From positions 2,127,501 through 2,191,500 of the forward strand of contig NZ_FBYC01000004.1 in NCBI RefSeq assembly GCF_001517585.1: 64,000 nucleotides of DNA. Reading direction: 5' to 3'. Under the pieces are notes generated by a model, which did not search any database, had not been told where the DNA came from, and saw only the letters and a program-made list of their open reading frames with translations. This DNA comes from Roseibaca calidilacus (GTDB lineage Bacteria > Pseudomonadota > Alphaproteobacteria > Rhodobacterales > Rhodobacteraceae). The position numbers and the translations under genes are program-made. Below are positions 61,120 to 64,000 of the stretch, piece by piece. Position 1 is the first letter of the stretch. The number at the start of each line of letters is the position of its first letter.

Positions 61120-62178
61120 TCAAGATTTCGGCACCATCTGCGCAAGGGTGACAAACACTTGGCGTGCAGCCTGTTCCAGCGCCTCTGGCGACAGGTCACG
61201 CAGCGCGATCTGGTGACGTTGCGGTGGGGTGCGCGACACGCAGGCATAGCGCGGGTCGTAATGTTCCGCGATCAGGCTTTGCGCCAAGCGGGCGGGCTGT
61301 GCGGCCATGGCTTGCCACGCCTGAACCTGCGCTGCAGCATGGTATTTGCGCAAACCGTCCAATGTCTTTTCCAGAAACGCAGGATCCTTCGCGATGTCCG
61401 CGTAGCGATGGCCAATATAGGCGGCTCGCGCGGGCAAGGGCGCCGATATCTCTATCACGCTGGCGCTGCGCATGGCATCCCACAGGGCCGGCGGCAACCG
61501 GATAGACCCGATCCTGTTCGACTCTGCCTCGATCAGCACGGGCCGCGCCGGGTCCAAGGCGGCGATCGCCATGGCCAAGCGCGTCTCGAACAGTTTCTGC
61601 GAGGGTTGCGCGGTTGTGCCCCCAAAAACCGACCCACGATGTTCGGCCATCCCTTCCAGATCAATCACCTGCGCCCCATGCGCGGCGGCATGGTGCAGGA
61701 TGTCGGTTTTACCAGTGCCCGTCCCGCCGCTCAGAAGCACAACAGGTGCCGGGAAGGGCGTGTCGTAAACTTGTGCGCCGACAAGCGCGCGCCAGCATTT
61801 ATACCCCCCGTCCAGCACCGAAACGCGCCATCCGATCTGCGACAGGATCGTGGCAAACGACCCCGATCTTTGCCCGCCGCGCCAGCAATAGACCAAAGGT
61901 TGCCAACTGCCCGGCTTCGCTGCCAGCGCAGTTTGCAAATGATGCGCCGCATTGCGTGCAACAAGTGCCGCGCCAAGCTTGCGGGCGGCGAACGGGCTGT
62001 CTTGCTTGTAGATCGTTCCGACCTGCGCGCGTTCTGCGTCCGACAGAACCGGCAAGTTGATCGCGCCGGGCACATGGTCTTGGGCGTATTCGGACGGGGC
62101 GCGCACATCGATGATCGTGTCGAACCCTGCGCTGTCGAGCGCGCGGATGGTCGTTGGCCTGTAGCGGGGAAGTGTCAT
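61120..62178 (-). CDS. mnmH: tRNA 2-selenouridine synthase
   Basis: The 352-residue protein has an N-terminal rhodanese domain with the active Cys in LVYCWRGGQRSGSFA and a P-loop (VLLSGGTGTGKTDILH), followed by 'GSVFGGTTAQPSQKLFETRLA'. This is the MnmH/SelU layout. The enzyme replaces sulphur by selenium in 2-thiouridine at the wobble position of Glu, Gln and Lys tRNAs, and can geranylate it. selD is not in the window. Start 62178 (MTLPRYRP) follows CGGGGAAGTGTC-type sequence; the longer frame from 62526 runs through the DUF1127 region and is rejected. Confidence 0.92.
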   Translation of the reverse strand: MTLPRYRPTTIRALDSAGFDTIIDVRAPSEYAQDHVPGAINLPVLSDAERAQVGTIYKQDSPFAARKLGAALVARNAAHHLQTALAAKPGSWQPLVYCWRGGQRSGSFATILSQIGWRVSVLDGGYKCWRALVGAQVYDTPFPAPVVLLSGGTGTGKTDILHHAAAHGAQVIDLEGMAEHRGSVFGGTTAQPSQKLFETRLAMAIAALDPARPVLIEAESNRIGSIRLPPALWDAMRSASVIEISAPLPARAAYIGHRYADIAKDPAFLEKTLDGLRKYHAAAQVQAWQAMAAQPARLAQSLIAEHYDPRYACVSRTPPQRHQIALRDLSPEALEQAARQVFVTLAQMVPKS

Positions 62179-62270
62179 GCCCCGTGCTATAGCTGCTCTG
62201 GCGCTGGGTGACACGCCAAAAAAAATGGCGCGGACAAGCCGCGCCAAGGTCAGAGAGAACTGGATGGCGC

Positions 62271-62498
62271 TTAGGCGCGCCAGAAGGGTTTTTGTGTCTC
62301 GCGCAGGGCTTGCCCTTCGGTCAGGCCAATATCGCGCCTGCCATGGACGTCCAGCTTGGCAAGATCGGCGCGGGTGCGGCGGCGTTCCGACCACTTCGCC
62401 ACAGCCACGGCCACGCGCAGCGCCAGAACAGAAACCGCAGGCAGCGTGGTCGCAGCCGTCAGATAGTCCAAGGCGGAACGGTTCATGGTCTGTGTCAT
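62271..62498 (-). CDS. DUF1127-family small protein
   Basis: The 75-residue protein has a hydrophobic, Ala/Val-rich N-terminal helix and the DUF1127 C-terminus 'RRTRADLAKLDVHGRRDIGLTEGQALRETQKPFWRA' (L..LD....DIGL, FW). Such short arginine-rich proteins (YjiS-like) are implicated in RNA or phosphate-related control in alphaproteobacteria. It is monocistronic and divergent from the MocR-type regulator. Confidence 0.88.
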   Translation of the reverse strand: MTQTMNRSALDYLTAATTLPAVSVLALRVAVAVAKWSERRRTRADLAKLDVHGRRDIGLTEGQALRETQKPFWRA

Positions 62499-62514
62499 GG
62501 CGAAACCCTTTCAT

Positions 62515-62602
62515 TTGTATTGACACAATAAGGAATTATTTGGCATTTACACGATACAAACACTCCCCCTCGCTGTCCAAGGAAACATTGTTATGGATAC
62601 AA
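62515..62602. promoter_or_regulatory. repeated TTGTAT/ATACAA half-sites upstream of the MocR-type gene
   Basis: TTGTAT at 62515-62520 and ATACAA at 62554-62559 and 62597-62602 lie between the DUF1127 start and the MocR-type gene; the last overlaps its first codons. MocR regulators usually bind spaced repeats in the divergent gap, so these are candidates. Confidence 0.35.
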
Positions 62603-64000
62603 TTTTGCAGCACTACATGCCGGGGGGTGGGCGCTCCAAGTTTCGCGACGTGGTCGCCGCAATTCGGTCTGCAATCGCGCAAGGCAGTCTTGCGCCGGGC
62701 GATCAATTGCCACCCGTCCGCGATCTGGCATGGAAGCTGGATATGACACCGGGCACCGTCGCACGCGCCTATGCGGCGCTGACGGATGAAGGCATTACCG
62801 AAGGGCAAGTAGGGCGCGGCACCTTCATCGCCCCCCCCAGCACGCCCGTGCAATTCGTGCCAGAGCCGTGGTTTGACGCGGGCTTGGCGATAGAGGCCGA
62901 GGCAGATGACCAAGTCAGCCTATTCGCCACCGCCCTGCCCGATATGGGGCAAGTGGCGCTGATCCATTCCGCCTTCGCGCGGCTGGGCAGCCGCTCGCCA
63001 CGCGACCTGCTGGCCTACCCCTCGCGCAGCACCTTCGAACCGGCACGCCGTGCTGTTCTGCATTGGCTGTCGGGGGCCGCGCTTGGCCCAATCGATCACG
63101 AAGACCTTGTGTTGTCACATGGCGGACAATCCGGCGTTTCGTTGGTGATGCAATCGGTTTTGCACGGGCGAAAACCCGTCGTCTTGCTGGAAGAGCTGAC
63201 CTATCCCGGCTTTCGCCGCGCCGCGCAATTGCTACGGGCCGATGTCGTGTCGGTTCCGATGGATGCGCAGGGCATCATCCCGGAAGCGCTGGCCGAGTTG
63301 GCACAAAAGCATGACGCGCAGCTTTTGTGCACCTGCCCCGAAGTGCACAACCCGACCGGTATTTTCACACCGGAAGAACGGCGCATCCAGATTGCAGAGG
63401 TCGCCGCACAGCACGGGCTGCACATTCTGGAGGATGATTGTTACCGCGTGGGCGATGCACGGGCGTCCAGCTACCGTGCGCTTTTGCCAGAGCTTGGGTG
63501 GTATGTGTCATCGCTGTCAAAATCGCTGACACCGGCCCTGCGAATCGGCTTTACCGTGGCCCCGCGCGCGCATGCCAGCACCTTGCGCCGTGCTGCCGAG
63601 CACGGATTCTTCGGGCTGGCACGCCCCTTGGCCGACCTGACAGAGGATTTGCTGCTGCGCCCCGAAACAGCAGAGGTCGCCGAGAAGGTGCGCGCCTGCT
63701 TGCAAAGCTATACACGCGTGGCGGTGAACGGGCTGGGCGGGTATGATCTGCGCTGGGGCGATGACATCCCGTTCCTGTGGCTAAACTTGCCAGACGGCTG
63801 GCGCGCGGGGTCTTTCACCAAGGCCGCCGCCAGCCGGGGGGTGCAATTGCGCTCTGCCGAGGATTTTGCGCTGCGCGACGCGCGTGTGCCCCATGCCGTG
63901 CGGATCGGGATCAACGCACAAATCGCGCTGCCCCGGTTCGAGAACGCAATCGCCCGGCTGCGCGACCTGCTCGACAACCCGCCAGAGGGGATGGTGGTCT
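62593..64000 (+). CDS. MocR-type regulator: GntR winged helix fused to PLP aminotransferase domain (partial)
   Basis: The gene is open to the right edge with at least 469 codons. The N-terminal GntR HTH ('GSLAPGDQLPPVRDLAWKLDMTPGTVARAYAALTDEGITEGQVGRGTFI') is joined to a class I aminotransferase-like domain. That domain has 'CPEVHNPTGIF', EDDCYRVGD and the PLP lysine region YVSSLSKSLTPALRIGF. MocR proteins sense amino acids or vitamin B6 compounds. It diverges from the DUF1127 gene. The target is unknown. Little, if anything, is missing, since family length is about 470 residues. Confidence 0.93.
   Translation, partial: MDTILQHYMPGGGRSKFRDVVAAIRSAIAQGSLAPGDQLPPVRDLAWKLDMTPGTVARAYAALTDEGITEGQVGRGTFIAPPSTPVQFVPEPWFDAGLAIEAEADDQVSLFATALPDMGQVALIHSAFARLGSRSPRDLLAYPSRSTFEPARRAVLHWLSGAALGPIDHEDLVLSHGGQSGVSLVMQSVLHGRKPVVLLEELTYPGFRRAAQLLRADVVSVPMDAQGIIPEALAELAQKHDAQLLCTCPEVHNPTGIFTPEERRIQIAEVAAQHGLHILEDDCYRVGDARASSYRALLPELGWYVSSLSKSLTPALRIGFTVAPRAHASTLRRAAEHGFFGLARPLADLTEDLLLRPETAEVAEKVRACLQSYTRVAVNGLGGYDLRWGDDIPFLWLNLPDGWRAGSFTKAAASRGVQLRSAEDFALRDARVPHAVRIGINAQIALPRFENAIARLRDLLDNPPEGMVV

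Overview
This GC-rich window comes from an alphaproteobacterium, most likely Rhodobacterales (Roseobacter/Rhodobacter type). The grounds are the complete N-methylglutamate and dimethylamine monooxygenase gene sets, Tmm, a TrcR-type DUF1013 gene, a DUF1127 gene, a Tat-dependent TRAP binding protein and the tRNA-Met sequence. No taxonomic search was possible.

Layout. (a) 1-2000: start of a TRAP transporter operon (minus strand) divergent from a LacI regulator, with two operator-like palindromes between them. (b) 1968-23951: a methylated-amine locus. mgsA-mgsB-mgsC-gmaS-purU runs on the minus strand and dmmD-A-B-C on the plus strand. Then come an XRE-cupin and a GlxA-like regulator, an unusual Amt-family transporter, a FadR-type GntR regulator, a cytoplasmic-looking amide/urea-type binding protein, tmm, and mgdA-B-C-D. 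Together these take trimethylamine to its N-oxide, dimethylamine to methylamine, and methylamine via gamma-glutamylmethylamide and N-methylglutamate to folate-bound one-carbon units, ammonia and formate (PurU). The trimethylamine-oxide demethylase (tdm) that joins Tmm to Dmm is not in this window. (c) 23946-34062: an amino-sugar locus of two divergent operons. The minus-strand operon holds a sugar ABC transporter, an oxidoreductase, a MurQ-like etherase and a GntR/UTRA repressor. The plus-strand operon holds a kinase, a SIS-domain deaminase and nagA. Paired TGGTATTAC-type sites lie at both ends of the shared promoter region. (d) 34081-43373: chromosomal genes: RNase T2, TrcR/DUF1013, pheT, rfbCBDA (dTDP-rhamnose), a LysR regulator and a class II aldolase.

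(e) 43445-61058: a decayed and nested mobile island ending in a tRNA-Met gene. In order it holds an IS5-family element, an orphan five-repeat type I-E CRISPR array without cas genes, and a broken hsdR 5' fragment. Next is a mob/relaxase gene split by an IS21-family element whose istB is itself split by an IS256-family element. Then follow a large single-chain type IIG-like restriction-modification protein, a MarR regulator, an unrecognised gene, a zinc-ribbon plus GIY-YIG-like protein and a soluble FtsH-like AAA protease. Last is a large serine recombinase whose 3' end is written in the tRNA gene. (f) 61059-64000: chromosome again: mnmH/selU, a DUF1127 gene and a MocR-type GntR/aminotransferase regulator cut by the window end.

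The two least explained things are the Amt homologue that lacks both pore histidines inside the methylamine locus, and the MarR/unknown/GIY-YIG/soluble-FtsH cassette in the island.
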